A DNA stretch of 64,000 bases from Cinnamomum chago (Eukaryota > Streptophyta > Magnoliopsida > Laurales > Lauraceae), in contig CP142461.1 in assembly GCA_038049695.1 (NCBI GenBank), positions 39,543,501-39,607,500 on the forward strand. Direction: 5' to 3'. The notes beneath the pieces are model-generated. The model searched no databases. It was not told the DNA's origin and saw only the letters and a list, made by a program, of their open reading frames with translations. The position numbers and the translations under genes were made by a program. Numbering within the stretch: position 1 is the stretch's first letter; each line of letters starts with the position of its first letter. Positions 23,561-36,600 of this stretch are shown here, piece by piece.

Positions 23561-24290
23561 AAGATTGCCGAGCCTTATAATTCTCTTGTGTGTGATTACT
23601 TGTTTTTGTGTGGTTGATTGATTGTTCAATCGTTGATTCACATTTCCACATACACGCGGACAACAGGCTTGGGCCCAACCTATGGTGGGTTTGTGCCGAA
23701 TATCGGACTGTGCTTCTAAAGTTCAGATATGCCTCAGCCGTCTCACAAAGAACCCAAAAGTCCCACCTTCTCTCATCTCTCCACCCCAGATGACAAATCA
23801 GCAATGGGTAAGATGATAAAGGTCCAACTCAACCACAACCATTCCCGAATTGAAGTTTTTTCCATCGAATCTGGCCCCAGAGACGCTAAGACCTTGATCT
23901 CTGTACATGACAAAACAGTGTGCCTTATTCAACAAACAAGATATATATATATATATATAAAAAGAAAAAAAAACACCATCAGACCAAATAAGAAGGAAAA
24001 TAAGAGTGACAAAGAAACCCTATCCCAAGTTAGAAAAAAAAAAGTGAAGAGAGATAATTGTAGATGTAGGGTTGGGAGTATATATGCACAACTTGGAGAG
24101 TTGATTTCATAGGATGAGGGCAAGAGAGGATTGGAAATGATAGGGTGAGTAATAAAGGGAGTTTTGAGAAAGTAAGTGCAAAGATGAAGAGATAGAAGGA
24201 GCTCATACTTTTAAGTTGCAACGGAAAAGGGAGAATGAAAACATAAAAGGAAAGTTAAAATCATAGTATTTGAAGCAAAAGGCCCGGGTT
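23561..24290. other. unassigned 730 bp between two copia LTR ends
   Basis: No gene is recognised. It contains an (AT)n microsatellite near 23941-23960 and A-rich runs. The reading frames here (e.g. 23729-24112 +, 23929-24123 -) are low-complexity and unsupported. It is genomic target or LTR-internal sequence that diverged. Confidence 0.4.
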
Positions 24291-24295
24291 AATAG

Positions 24296-26011
24296 TGTTG
24301 GAAGGAGGTGGGCCTCGTGGACAGATTTTCAAAACTTTTGACCCACTTGACTCAGGGATCAAGTACCCATAAGGCCATAAACCATATTCAAGATGCAATC
24401 CCTCCATCTCATCAATCATGTACAGTAATAAAACCTATCTAAAAGATAGAAATCGGCAACTACATGCATCCAAAAATAATCCACAACCAACAGAGCAGCA
24501 GATTATACCTTTGAAGCCCGGTAGTACTCTAATGGAGAATAAGACAATCAACTAGAACAAGAACTCTTCTTGAAGCAAATTAGGATCTCCAAGACCTTGT
24601 TGTCTTCCACACTATGACACACTATCAGATATCTTTTCTCAAGAAGATTGATGGAAACTCCAAGAGAAAATCCATCTAGAAACTCCAAGAAACTAGTAGA
24701 GAAAGAGATGAGAGAGAGAGAGAGAGTTGTGCAACTGTTGCACAAAGGGGCTGGCCGTCTTCTCCTATGTATGGACGTCCAAGGGGGGTCAATTCCCCCT
24801 TTTATAACCCTTTAAAACTCCTCTTTACCTATTTGAAATAGAAGTCCAACTACCATTACAAATTAACAACTTTCTCCTTCCTAATTATTATATAAGCCTC
24901 ACTTTTACAACAACTAGTAACTTACTATTACTACTATTAGAAGTCCTACTTCAAATAGAAATAGTAACTTTCAAATTCCTTCCTTTTGGAATTCGAATAT
25001 GATTAGAATCTTTCTAATATATTGGGCTAGCGTGGGGACCATTAGGGATTCCATAGAAAGCTGGCTCCAACTGGGACACCGCGACCCCACATCTCATGTG
25101 CAATCCGAGCCCACAGTTAATTGCAAATAACACCACCATATAAATGCAATTGTACTCCATTCTTAGAAATAAATTACAAAGAAGACCCTAAACTTCCCGA
25201 TTACCACAAGTAGGCCCCCTATCAATATCCATGGATTAATTGGAATAAATCTATCTCTTCCAATCCTAGATCCACATCTTATTAACCTTGAGCCCCAATT
25301 AATCACAGTGATCATCAGTACCATCCAATTAACTCTTAATCGAGATGAGTGCGCACTTACTAATGACAAATCCATTAATTGAAATAAGGCAATAATATAG
25401 ATAGATTCCATCTTGACCATTGGATGTTTCCGCAGTCCTACTGCCACATACCCAAGACACCGAGGTGTTGACCTACAGTTGGCCTCACTCATTGATGACT
25501 CAAAGAAAATGAATAGATAGAAACTTGAGTTCATCAATGTCTCAGAATTGAGAGCCTATTACTAAGGAATTATGAGAGCAAACCTCAAACTCGAGAAATA
25601 TTCCATAAAGTGCTTCTCATGGTCCTTCAATACATCCAATGTACCAACACCGTGATCTTGAATCTTACATTCTGATGATCAAGACAAATCACACTATCTA
25701 ATAGTGATCAAAGTGCTGCAACCTTATCAGATGAGATGCCCAGTCTCATCACTGGTTGTGAAGATAGTTAAGTATAAGATTTGTGACACATGTCTCCCGT
25801 ATATGGATCTCATCCATATACATATATCGCATCTAATATACTAATGAGACCTGGTTCATCTCATGAACCATCATGTCATATGTATTGGTCATATGCATTA
25901 AGTAATAAAACATCATTCATTTCATGAAAGGAAAGCATGATTTTATTGATAAATAAAGAAATTAATCAATTTATTACATCATCTGATGGATTGAGACCAC
26001 ACAATCTAACA
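24296..26011 (-). mobile_element. solo LTR of the copia family (1716 bp), TSD AATAG
   Basis: Starts TGTTAGATTGTG at 26011 and ends CCTTCCAACA at 24296 (minus strand). AATAG is present at 24291-24295 and 26012-26016. Its first ~90 bp match the 3' LTR remnant at 8671-8763 and its last ~30 bp match 23528-23560. A minus-strand TATA (TTATAAAAGGGG) lies near 24800-24811. A short (AG)n tract is at 24712-24726. Confidence 0.9.
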
Positions 26012-26016
26012 AATAG

Positions 26017-26441
26017 GTCCATGGGTCTGAACTAGTTGGTTTCGAAAACCGGGCCTGTTTACGTCCTAAGTCCAAAAAGGTTCGAAAACTGGACCCATTA
26101 ACTTATTGGGACCAAAATACGGTTCTAGTCCCATTTTTTCTTTGCTCACAACATTTGGGTAGTTGGAGAATCAAGTACTAATTTACATTGAGTACTGTAC
26201 AAGCAATCCACTTTCCTCATGTGCATAGGCTTTTCCCCAACATGTTCCTGCTTTCACTATTGCCCTGATCGGCTTTCACTCTTTGACCTTGGCTTGTGAA
26301 AAAAAAAATCTAAAAAGTTTGATGCAATAGGACGATTGTTGTTGTGTGGACCATGTGAAGATCCAAAATGGCTAGCAATTTGGTGATTGGATTCTCGATA
26401 TAAATATTCATGGATCATTGGTCATGTCAATATTAGCAAGC
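26017..26441. other. intergenic, no gene
   Basis: Original target sequence of the solo LTR. It includes short internal repeats of the 'GGTTCGAAAACTGG' type near 26040-26110. Nothing else is supportable. Confidence 0.4.
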
Positions 26442-28930
26442 TGATGAGTCCTGAAAAGCGCACGTTTTCATAAATATTTTGGACCATTTTAAGGGCTTAT
26501 TGATATTAAAAAGCTTTATTTAGTATCAAATCATGTTTTTATGCATTTATGGTCCATTGTAATGTATTTATGCGTAATTTTCTAAAAAAAAACTCACTCT
26601 TTTGCATAAATTCATGGAACTTGCCATTTTTGGAGATTTGTTTTTGAAAAGTCGGTTACGTTGGGTGCATCAAGTAGGGTCTCACGCATTGTCCATTTAA
26701 ATTCCTTACATAGAAATATTTTTGAATCCATTTGTTTTAATTTGTGTAGGAGAAATCAAGAATGAGACCCACATTGGTGAAATTTGAGAAAGGTCAAGGG
26801 TAGGACATCTTTCATGGTGGACCCACATATCTTGGCATTTTTTTGGAGAGTTTCAAAAGTCAATAATGGAAAGCTAGATTCTTGATTTCAAGATCAAGAA
26901 AGGAAACTTTAGATTTGGTAAAATCTAATTCTTACTAAGTTTGAAAATTCAAAAATCAAGAAAGAAAAGTGTGCTAGAAGAGTTGACTACTCAAACAAAG
27001 AAGCTTGGAAGCAAACCAAAGATGGAAGGGAAGTCAAGAAACAAGGAAAGTAAGATTCCAAGATCCCTTTGGATGTTCACATGGGTCTCACACACCCCTT
27101 TGCACAACTAACATTCCATTTGTGCACAAGTATTCTCAGATTTTTCAGGGGCAACAAGATTAAAATGGTCATAACTCTTAATTCAATTGTTGGATTGGTG
27201 CAATCCATACACCATTAGAAAGATCTTTTCAAGTAGATATTTTTAGCACCAAAGAATGTTCAATCGGAGCTAAAAACAAGAAAGATATGGCCTCTGGAAG
27301 TTGGTGCTATAATTTCTACTATGGATTGCAATTTTGCACATGGAAAGCACCAAAAATCTCTCACTCACCTTGCTATTTCTTTGAAGACTTGTTGGCCAAG
27401 GAAGGGACTTGCCATACAACGAAGATTGCATGCTATAAACTTGGAACAAAGAAGAAAGAAAGAGAGCAAAAACCTAGAAATTGAAGGCATAAGCATCCCT
27501 CTCCTCTGATGGGAAGACGGACCATCTCTCTCTAGAATTACTACTACACTCCATCTTCTTCCTCTCTCTTTCTCTCCATTGAAGTCCTAAAGGAGATTTG
27601 GCCGGAAATTAGACTACACCCTTGGGTTTTTCCATCTAGAAGACGCTTCTCATCCTAGTATGTCATTGTCCTTATTTATTTTTTTATCTTATGTGAGACT
27701 TTGCATATTAGTAAAATTGTTTTACTCTTTTCAATTTTTCTTTCTTGTCCTTGGGTGATTGGTGCTTGTTTTATGTTTCTTTTCTTGTTGGTGCTTGGAT
27801 TGACGACCCAAAGGTCCTAAGAGCATAATTCAAATTATGACCCTGCTTAGAAAAGAATTTTGAAAGAGAAGAATACACTTTCACACATTTAAATTTATGT
27901 TCTTCCACACATTTGAGTTCCTATTAAAACCACACAATTACTTTTCTTGTTTTCACCACACATTTAAATTGTTGAACTTTTGTTTATTATCTTTATTTTT
28001 ATGATCAATTCAATTTTATGTCTATTTTTGCAAAGTTTATGGTTGGAACTAGTTAGCATTGCATGCATATTCATATTTGTGGAGTTTAGATATGTTTAAG
28101 TTACTGGTTATTCGAGTATTCAAAAATGAATTAATTTGGAATCAGTGTTGTGACTTGAAAGGATAACAAAAATCAATGATATATTCAAGAATCTTGGCCA
28201 AATATTTTTTGGAAATTCGGATTCCGGAATAAAGAGCACAATTTTGCATATTGTTGCAGAAACTTCAGGACAAATTTTGAGTGAAAAGTTTGCGATTAGA
28301 AACCCAATTAAAACACATTATTTTTTTAAGAAACTTGGGGATTTTAAAGTTTGATCAGTGTACTTTCAAACCCCAGAATTTCAAGGGTGAACCAGTGGTT
28401 CAAACATGACTGGTCGGACCCACTTGTGTGCAGAATTTCTGCATAGTTTCTGTTTTTAAGTCATGTTCATGCACTCATATCTCACTCGTTTTAAATCGTT
28501 TTCCACTTCCCCTTTTTTTATTTGATTCATGAATTATTATAGTTTTAATTCCAGCCATGAAACTCAGTTTTAGGTTGCATTAGATTAGGAGAAATCATGC
28601 ATAAAAACTACCCAGCATACTAGTTTTCCAGACTTACGGTTTTTTTAGCATAGCATAGCACGTATTGCATTACTAGCATTACTAACTTTCTAACTTAGGT
28701 TTCTTTTTTTTTTCTAGTTTAGTTTCTTACTTTTATTTTTGTTACTTTTTATTCTTGATGTTCTAACTTGTGTGTTCTTTTGTAGCAATTTTAGTTTTTA
28801 GTTTAGGATGTTTAGATTTAGGAAGTTTTATTTTCATTGAATTGTAATTAATTTAATTTTTAAAAAGTAGAAATGGGGGTTGTAACTTTTCTAGTTTATT
28901 AAGTAGCCCCGAATTAAAAAGAAAAAGAAA
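26442..28930 (+). mobile_element. old LTR-like fragment, no TSD found
   Basis: Begins TGATGAGTCCTGAAAAG, a start used by some plant gypsy LTRs. It shares several collinear blocks with the LTR at 53859-55974: 'GACCCACATTGG', a 'GGTGGGACCCA'-type block, 'ACACACCCCT', and a GTTTAGGAT...TGTAATTAATTT block near the 3' end. The 3' terminus is not clear and no TSD was found, so it is a truncated or decayed LTR. Small reading frames near 27287-27509 have no recognised domain. Confidence 0.45.
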
Positions 28931-29205
28931 AAACGGACTGCTCTCTAGACGCATGTTAAAATCATTGTTGCTCCGAATGTCTTCCCGCTTCAGACCCACA
29001 TCTCTTCATTACCCACATCTCTGTTTCATTTTGCCCCTTTTTGCTGCCCATTTGAAACATACATATAATGTTTTTACACTAAATAGAAATTGACACAGGA
29101 AAAGCAGTTACCAAATAAACACAATTACAGCGGGAAAGTAGAGCTGTCAAACGCCACCTAATTATATGAAGATAAGTTCCAACTTTTGACATCAACGTCA
29201 AAATT
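28931..29205 (-). other. 3' flank of the HIPP gene
   Basis: Probable 3' UTR or downstream sequence of the HIPP gene. A short 'CAAACGCCACCTAA' word at about 29149-29162 recurs at about 56511-56524 and resembles a terminus of plant DNA transposons; here it looks like a relic. Confidence 0.35.
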
Positions 29206-31222
29206 TTACATGATCGAGCAGGGTTCACAACCCGGCTGCTGATCCACCTCCAACATATAATATGGGCATGGTGGGCCGGTCTGCCAGATTATGGGTGGAA
29301 CTTTGTCATCCTTTTTCTCCTTTTCATCTGGGTTCGAGACGCTAACAAGCTCTGTGTGGCCGATGTGCTTTCGAAGTAATTTGGTCACGCAGACTGAGTC
29401 CACTTCCTCACTGATTACAACAATCTGGTTCTTGTCATCTCCCTCTAATGCAGCTGATAAAACGCCTGAAACAACCACAACCAAAGATCATGTAATAAAT
29501 TTTTTTTCATAGGGACGGTTATTTCCATGTTGGGGGGGAATGCATATGCATACAGGTTCTAGCTTCTGGGGCCCACCTAGAGCGTATAACTGGGGTAATT
29601 GAGATGGAAATGTGTGGTTTCTTTTCAATGATCTACACACTCCAAATAGGGACAATCACGGGCGGACCCAGGAATTCTTCCTTCGAGGGGCCCCTACGTA
29701 GAAATAGAATCCTGGGAAGGCCGCATATAAAAATTGCATATAATTTTTAAAACATATTAGGATTTTTTGGAAAACTTTGGAGGGGCCATAAGAAAAAACT
29801 CACAAAATTCTTTAAAACGTCAAGGGGGTTTTCTACAATTTTCGTGTACCATGCCCCCTAGTTCCGCCCCTGGGGACAATTGACTCAACTCAGAAAGATA
29901 CCAGGCTGAGTCTTGATCCGAGTCAAAAAAGTGAAGACTCAGTTTGAATGTATGTCGAAAAAAGAAAGCAGAGATAGTAATGACTCAAATAATTTTCCAT
30001 GAGTTTTGAAGGAGTCTTGGCCAAGTCTTTACCTTGTTTTCGTTGAGTCAACAAAGTCTTGACCCAGTTGACCCGAGTCTGGACAAAACTTAATATGAAC
30101 CGAGTTTCTCAGCTGGTCTTCTTTTATATTTCTAGTGATCCAAGGTGACTCAACCGAGTCTTATAGACCACGAAGTTTCAGAATTATTCTACAAGTCGAA
30201 CTTGAGCCCAACAAATCCCATTTTGCAACTGGAATAAAATTCTATTGCTGCTAAGGTTGTCGACGGGCTGGATCAAGCTTGGCTGACGCTCATCCAAGCA
30301 TAGAGATTCTAGTTATTAAATCCAATATTCAGGCTGGGAGGCATCTAGCAGGACTGGCCGGAAATCAGGTCCAGCCCTACCCAATATGGATAACAACTAC
30401 CCTTGTGTGCCAAAATATGCAGGTGACCCTGGCCTTTAACCATAATCATACAGGACCAAGACTATTTAACCATCAGGTACAAAAATCAGGCCGAAGTATA
30501 GCCCACAGGCCCAAAACCAGCCCGCTTAATCATGGAGACCACTAATATAGATTTAGTCCCATTTGTCACGCAGGGCAGCAGATTATCAGAAGCCAGAACC
30601 TTTCAAAAGGTGGGCATTTAGATTAACTGGAATAGGGAATATATCAGTATTACACCTCACTGGAAAGGCCCCTGCTCGTGTAATCAACACAAGAATAGAA
30701 TAAATTTTCTACTGGCTGTATATGTGGCCCTATTAAAACACAATGATGGGCTGGCTTCACACCCCAAGCTAGCTCGTATTGGGCTGGAGTTGATCTGTGT
30801 TTTCAGTCCCAAGCTGGAAGCACCAGGCCTAATTTATTAACCACATAGTTGAAGTGGGGACACTGTGCCCATTCATATGTAAAGTCCCGGCGGCGCCATA
30901 CAAAGGCACATTTAGATTTTGAAATTGGGCCCGCCAAGGCCTTACTTAGAAGCCCGTTTTCTGATTGCAAAGCTGAATATTTTATTGATAATAAAACAGG
31001 CATTGGTTGGATAAACTTTGGCTCCACACGACCCAGTCCAGGATGGTCGGTAGCCCACCCTTAGCCCGCAGACTGCTGAATCTACACATAAAATGATAAT
31101 AGCATACCCTGCACACCAGCTACTAGTTTCAAGGCTTTGGATCTCTTCTTGGGCTCATTCATTGATACTTTCATGATTATCTTTTGCTGCAAAAACCAAA
31201 TACCAAGATTAAAATCAAGACC

Positions 31223-31281
<59 letters not shown>

Positions 31282-31324
31282 AAAATCAAAAAGAGCTTCT
31301 TATAGCTATAGGTTCCACCTTCAT
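29206..31324 (-). CDS. HMA-domain isoprenylated plant protein (HIPP), 3 exons
   Basis: Joined minus-strand exons 31324-31319 (ATGAAG), 31186-31108 and 29465-29206 give 345 nt, a 114-residue protein. Splice sites are GT/AG: donor GTGGAA, acceptor TTTTTGCAG, donor GTATGC, acceptor TTGTTTCAG. The order fits small HMA proteins: MKQKIIMKVSM, then KALKLVAGVQGVLSAALEG and LLRKHIGHTELVSV, an acidic/basic linker, and a C-terminal CSIM farnesylation (CaaX) box. The metal-binding MxCxxC loop is replaced by MNEPKKR, so metal binding is unlikely; a cysteine-less subgroup of this family is known. A likely role is a membrane-attached adaptor or stress protein. Intron 2 is 1,642 bp. A TG/AG microsatellite sits in intron 1, and a LINE lies upstream of the ATG. 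The first exon and donor are the least certain parts. Confidence 0.85.
31223..31280. repeat. compound microsatellite (TG)n(AG)n
   Basis: About 20 bp of TG repeats followed by about 38 bp of AG repeats, inside the short first intron of the HIPP gene. A likely length-polymorphic marker. Confidence 0.95.
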
Positions 31325-31456
31325 CTTTCTCTTCGACTAATCAATTTCCTGGAACGGTTGATTAGCAGATTCCAAAGCATAAACCAAAAATTTGTAGACT
31401 CTAAGTCATAGAATGGCAGCCTTTCACATTCCATCATATGTAGTAGTCAAAAAAAC

Positions 31457-33620
31457 ATGCCCCTTCCCGCCCAAACCCACCAGTTTTTTCCGACCATCTC
31501 CCAAACCCATCAGTTTCCTCCGGCCACCTCCTCTTGCCAATCTCCACCCCTCCCATCATCTTCGTCTGCCATCACCGCCCAGCCTCTGCTACAGCCTGCT
31601 TTCCACCCCTCTATCAGTCAGCCACTGTTAGCTCCAATCCTCCCAGCTCCCAGTTCCCTACAACCTCTCTCCCTTCCGACCACCTCCACTGGCCAACCTC
31701 CGCCCCTCCCTTTCTCTTCGTCCCCCAACTCTGCCCAGCCTCTGTTTCTACCTACCTTCCACCCCCTAGTAAGTCAGCCTCTGCAAGATCCCTTTCTCCC
31801 AGCTCCCAATTCCCTACAACCCTTCTCTCTTCAACCTCAAAACTTCCCTCCTCTTCCTTCCCAGGTATCCCCTCTGTCTCTCCCAGCCTCCTTCCCTACA
31901 GAGCCTAGTCCTTCAATCCTTGATGTCAATCCGGAACCTCAGCCTCTTGCCATCAACCCCTCAGGCGCCAATCCCTCTCCCCTCCCTCTTATCCCTTCCC
32001 TCCCTCCTCTTCAACAATCGTTTGCTAACCTTTTTACAGTGCCTCTTACCTGCCCTCCAGCCTCCCTTCCCCCTCCAATGTGGAACAATGGTAAGCCATC
32101 CATTACTATTCCTCAATCTATGCTTACCTCCAGTAAAGAATCTTTCTCTTTTGCAGTCATTGGAAGATTTGTTGGCAGACGTCCCTCCCTTGAATGGATG
32201 GAAGCTAAAGCCAAGCTTTGGACTCTATCCAGGCCCTGTATGGTTTCCTCACCAACAAAGGCCATTTCATTTTTCGTTTCAACTCTCCAGCTGATAAAGC
32301 ATCTATTCTCAGCCTCTCTCCCCTCTCCATTGACAAGAGAAAAGTCTTCTTCTTATCCTGATCTCCTGGGCAAGATGAATCAGCCTGGCCCACCATAGCC
32401 CCTGTTTGGATTCGAATGTCTGGGATTCCCTACCACTGCTGGAGTCAAAACATCATCCTCTCCCTTGCCAACTCTATAGGGCAGCCTATTAAGCTAGACA
32501 ATATCACATTGGCACAGCGAATCCTATCCTTCGCCAGAGTCCTTGTGAATGTCGATCTCTCTAAACCTAAGCCTCCCTCCATCCTGGTTAACTTCCAAGG
32601 GGAAGGAGAACTGGAAATCTCAGTGTACTATGAGCAATGCCCCTGTTCCCTTTGCCTCTCCCCTGGCCACAGTCAGTCATCTTGTCCCCTCTCTAGTATT
32701 TCCTCTACTCACAACCTTAACTCCCCCCCTCCAGTTTCCTCCATTACCTCCTCCCAGCTCCCCTGGTCCCCCCTGCTCTACCTCTTCTCCTCACTCTAGC
32801 CTTTCAGCTCCAACTTTTCAAGCTGAATCTCTGGCTAACTCCCCAGTCCGAGCTCCTATCGTGATCCCCCTCAGCTCTACTTCTCCCCTTCCCTCTATCC
32901 TATCAACCTCTTCCATCTTAGCAGAATCTCAGGCTATCTCCATCTCAAGTTGCCCCCCCCCCCCCCCCTCCTCTCACAAGCCTTTAGCCTTAGCTCCTAG
33001 TTCCATCCCCTCAGTCTTCCCTCCTCCTTTAGTGGTATCTCTCCCCCTCTCTGGTCCTATCCTCTCCTCTGGCCCATCCTGTCCCAAGTCTTCCACTGTT
33101 TTGAACCAAAAAGCCAACCACCAGAAGGCTTTTCCCCCTTCCCTCCTTAATGACCTCCCCTATGATGTAGTCTCTACCATTCTTCAGAAGTCTTCCACTC
33201 CATCCATCGACCTCTCAAACCCTTTCTCTATCCTAGACAACTACTCCTTTCTAGACCCAGTTGACAACCCCTCTACCTATGGCCGCAACCTCCAAGCCTT
33301 CTCAGAAGGGTTTTCCTCCCCAGAGTTGCCCCCTGGATTTGAGACCCCCTCTGTGCCACCAGCGCCATCCTCTCCCCCAATCCACCCCCCAGCTGTTCTT
33401 AGGTCCCCCTGTTCTAGTCCAATGGCTCAAGACTCCACCTGCCCCCAAACTATCTCTCCTAGCTCCCTATTGGAAACTACTGTTGCTAACCCTCCAACCA
33501 CCACCAATACTAGAGGAAAAGTTAGGAAAGGGAAAATCCATTCCTTACCAGTTCCCTCACCTGGCCCATCCACAAGGAGGACTAGAGGCAAGAAACCCCC
33601 CCCCCCCCCAACCTCTTCCT
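31457..33620 (+). pseudogene. LINE ORF1 (DUF4283-like with zinc knuckle), frameshifted
   Basis: A long Pro/Ser-rich N-terminal part is followed by SFAVIGRFVGRRPSLEWMEA, typical of the DUF4283 domain of plant L1 ORF1. The reading then moves frame near 32240: GHFIFRF, SPADKASILS, WIRMSGIPYHCW. A TGA replaces a probable Trp near 32362. A CX2CX4HX4C zinc knuckle (CSLCLSPGHSQSSC) follows at about 32650-32690, and a second Pro/Ser-rich tail runs to 33628 in another frame. ORF1 proteins bind LINE RNA as a chaperone. Here at least two frameshifts and one stop break it. Confidence 0.75.
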
Positions 33621-33621
33621 C

Positions 33622-36600
33622 ATGTTAAAAGTCCTCTATTGGAATTGTAGGGGCATTGCCAATCGCCCTACTTAACGTGCTTTGGCTAACATGATTCGCA
33701 AACACTCCCATGATCTCATTTTCATTTCAGAACCAATGACTCCCTTCTCTCTAGCTATCTCCCTTAGCTGGAATAGTTTTGGTTTTGATACTCTCCACTC
33801 CAATGACCCTTCAGCCACCTCTTCTATATCAAACCTATGGTGTCTTTCCAAATCTTCTCACCTTCTCTCTATCACAGTTAAAGACTTCTCTTCTCAACAC
33901 CTCTCCATGTTCCTCCACAACACCTCTACTGGTCTAACTACAATCATAACTGGGGTCTACGGCTCCACCAATCCTTCCCTTAGAAGGCACCTTTGGGCAG
34001 TCCTCATTGATTCCTCCACAACCACCCTGCCTTGGAGTTTCATAGGGGACTTCAATGCATCTCTCTGCCATGCTGACAAGCTCAGTATCCGCCCTCCAAA
34101 TCCCTCCTCCCTGAAGGCTTTCCAAACTGCTGTGCTCCAGGCTGGCCTATTTGACACTAAATTCGTGGGAAATAGGTTCACTTGGTCCAATAATAGACAA
34201 GGTTCTTCCTACGCGGCTGCCAGGCTCGATAGAGCCCTAGTAAACTCCATTTGGCTTCGCCATTACCGTGACCCTATTATCCACCACCTGCCCAGAATAT
34301 CCTCAGACCACAACCCAGTTCTTCTTGTCCACCACTCTCCTCCTCCTCTATCCAACCCCCCCCCCTTCAAATTTGGAAACAAATGGCTGCAGCACCCTTC
34401 CTTTCTTGATACTGTCAAGACAAGCTGGGAATTGCCAACAGCTGGTGACCCCCAATTCACTCTAGCCCAAAAACTTAAAACTCTCAAGCACTCCCTTAGG
34501 CATTGGAGTAAATCAACTTTTGGTAACCTCTACCAGAACATTAAGAATGCAGAAGACAAAGTCCTTCACTATCAACTGTTATTTGACTCAGACCCCTCAG
34601 ATCTTTCCAGAGATGCCCTTCACTCAGCAAAAGCTGAGCTCCATGAGGCTCTCTCTACCCAAGAATCTCACTGGAAACAAAGATCCAGAATTCAGTGGCT
34701 GAAAGAGGGTGACCAAAACACCAAGTTCTTCCACCTTTCAGCTAAGGTTAGGAGCTCTTTCAAATCAATTCATCACATATCCATTGATGGCTCTATCACA
34801 GAGGATCAACCTACCATCCAAGCTCATGCAGTGGACTACTTCTCCAATCTTTTTAAGTCTCAGGTCAGTCATCCAAGCCCATCTCTGTTCCAAATTCACA
34901 GCCTGAAGGTCACTGATCCAGAGAACTCTTTCCTCACCTCCATTCCAACTTCAAAAGAGATAAAATTGGCTGTTTTCTCTCTCAATAAGCATAGCTCCCC
35001 TGGCCCAGATGGTTTCAATGGGGCATTCTTCTCAGCTACTTGGAGTATCATTGGTAAAACAGTTTCTTCAGCAGTGCGGCATTTTTTCCTCTCCAGAAGA
35101 CTTCATAGAGCCACCAATTCCTTCTTTCTAGCTTTAATCCCAAAGATGAAATCTCCGAACTCCTTAGCTGACTACAGACCCATCAGCCTGTTGAACTTCT
35201 CCTACAAAATTCTCACTAAAATTCTTTCCACCAGGCTCTCTACAATTATTCCCAACCTGATCTCCCCCCATCAAGCTGCTTTCATTAAGGGTAGAACCAT
35301 CCAGCACTATACTGGCTTGGCCTTTGAACTATTCCAGAAACTGAACTCCAAGATTTCCAAGGGCTCCATCTGCCTTAAGTTAGACATCTCCAAAGCCTTT
35401 GATAAGTTGAATTGGTCTTTTCTCTTCTCTGCTCTCAAGTTCTTTAACTTCTCTGAGGATTGGATATCTTTGATTAAAGAGTGTGTTTGCACAACCAAGT
35501 GCTCAGTGCTCCTCAACAGTAGGCCCCAAGGCTTCTTCAGCTCCTCCTGCGGCATCAGACAGGGAGACCCCTTGTCTCCTTACCTATTCATTCTAGCAGA
35601 AGAAATTCTGAGCCTCCACCTTAATAATCTTCAGCTCCAAGGACACTTCCTCCCTCTCTCCAAGGCCCTCTCCACCCCCTGTCATCTGTTGTATGCTGAT
35701 GATATTCTCATCTTCATGAAAGGGGCTGCCTCTAGTGTTTCTATCCTTCAGGACCTTCTGGAGACCTATCAATCTGCTGCAGGTCAATTCTTCAACTTGC
35801 AGAAGAGCCAACTGTTTATTGGCAAATGTAGCTCAAGAAGAAAGAGAAGAATCAGCTCCACCCTTGGCATTCAAGAAGTTTCAACTCACCTCAAGTACCT
35901 GGGCACCCCAATCTGCTTTGGGACTCCTAAAAGGAGACACTTCCTCCCTTTTTTAGATGCAGTTCAGGCAAAGCTCTCTACTTGGAAAGCCAAAACATTG
36001 TCTTTTGTTGGCCGGCTAACTCTCATCAAGTTTGTAATTTCTAGCCTCCCAGTTCACCTAGCTGCAATCATTCCTCTGCCTGCTTCAGTTTGCAAAGAGA
36101 TCGAGAGACTGATGAGGCAATTCCTTTGGTCTGGGAATGCCACCAACCACAAGATCAACTATGTCAGCTGGTCTACTGTCACTCTCCCAAAGGCTGAAGG
36201 TGGCTTGGGCATTAGGAAAATAGCAGATGTTAACACTGCTTCTTTTATCAAGCTTGGATGGCAAGCCTCCACCTCTAACTCCGTCTGGTCTAAATGGTTT
36301 AAGAATCATTACTTCAAATTTCGCCCCATTTGGAGCTCAGAGAACACTAGCTATGGCTCATGCATCTGGAAGAAAATCCGCAGATCTGCTCATATCATCC
36401 ACCAAGGCAGTTCCTGGATATTTGGCAATGGCCAGAGCATTAACGTCTGGCATGACTCTTGGTCAGACAGTGCTCCTATTTCAACCTGCTTCCCTGGTCA
36501 TCCTTTTCCTAGAGACCAACGGCTCTCTTCCCTCTATCAATCAGGGACCTGGGTCTCTACAGCGCACCTGCTGTCTCCTATTCAGCAGCACCTCCTTCTT

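Noticed and set aside
23729-24123. Overlapping frames on both strands around an AT microsatellite
   Set aside because: Lys- or Leu-rich low-complexity translations without homology signs.
26442-26475. Hammerhead-like core (CTGATGAGTCC followed by GAAA), as in plant retrozymes
   Set aside because: There is no loop and complementary strand to close stem II before GAAA, and the same position is better explained as the TGATGAGTCC start of an LTR.
31457-33628. Long Pro/Ser-rich frames that could be an extensin-like or cell-wall protein gene
   Set aside because: They lie inside the LINE, change frame around DUF4283 and zinc-knuckle motifs, and precede ORF2; they are LINE ORF1.
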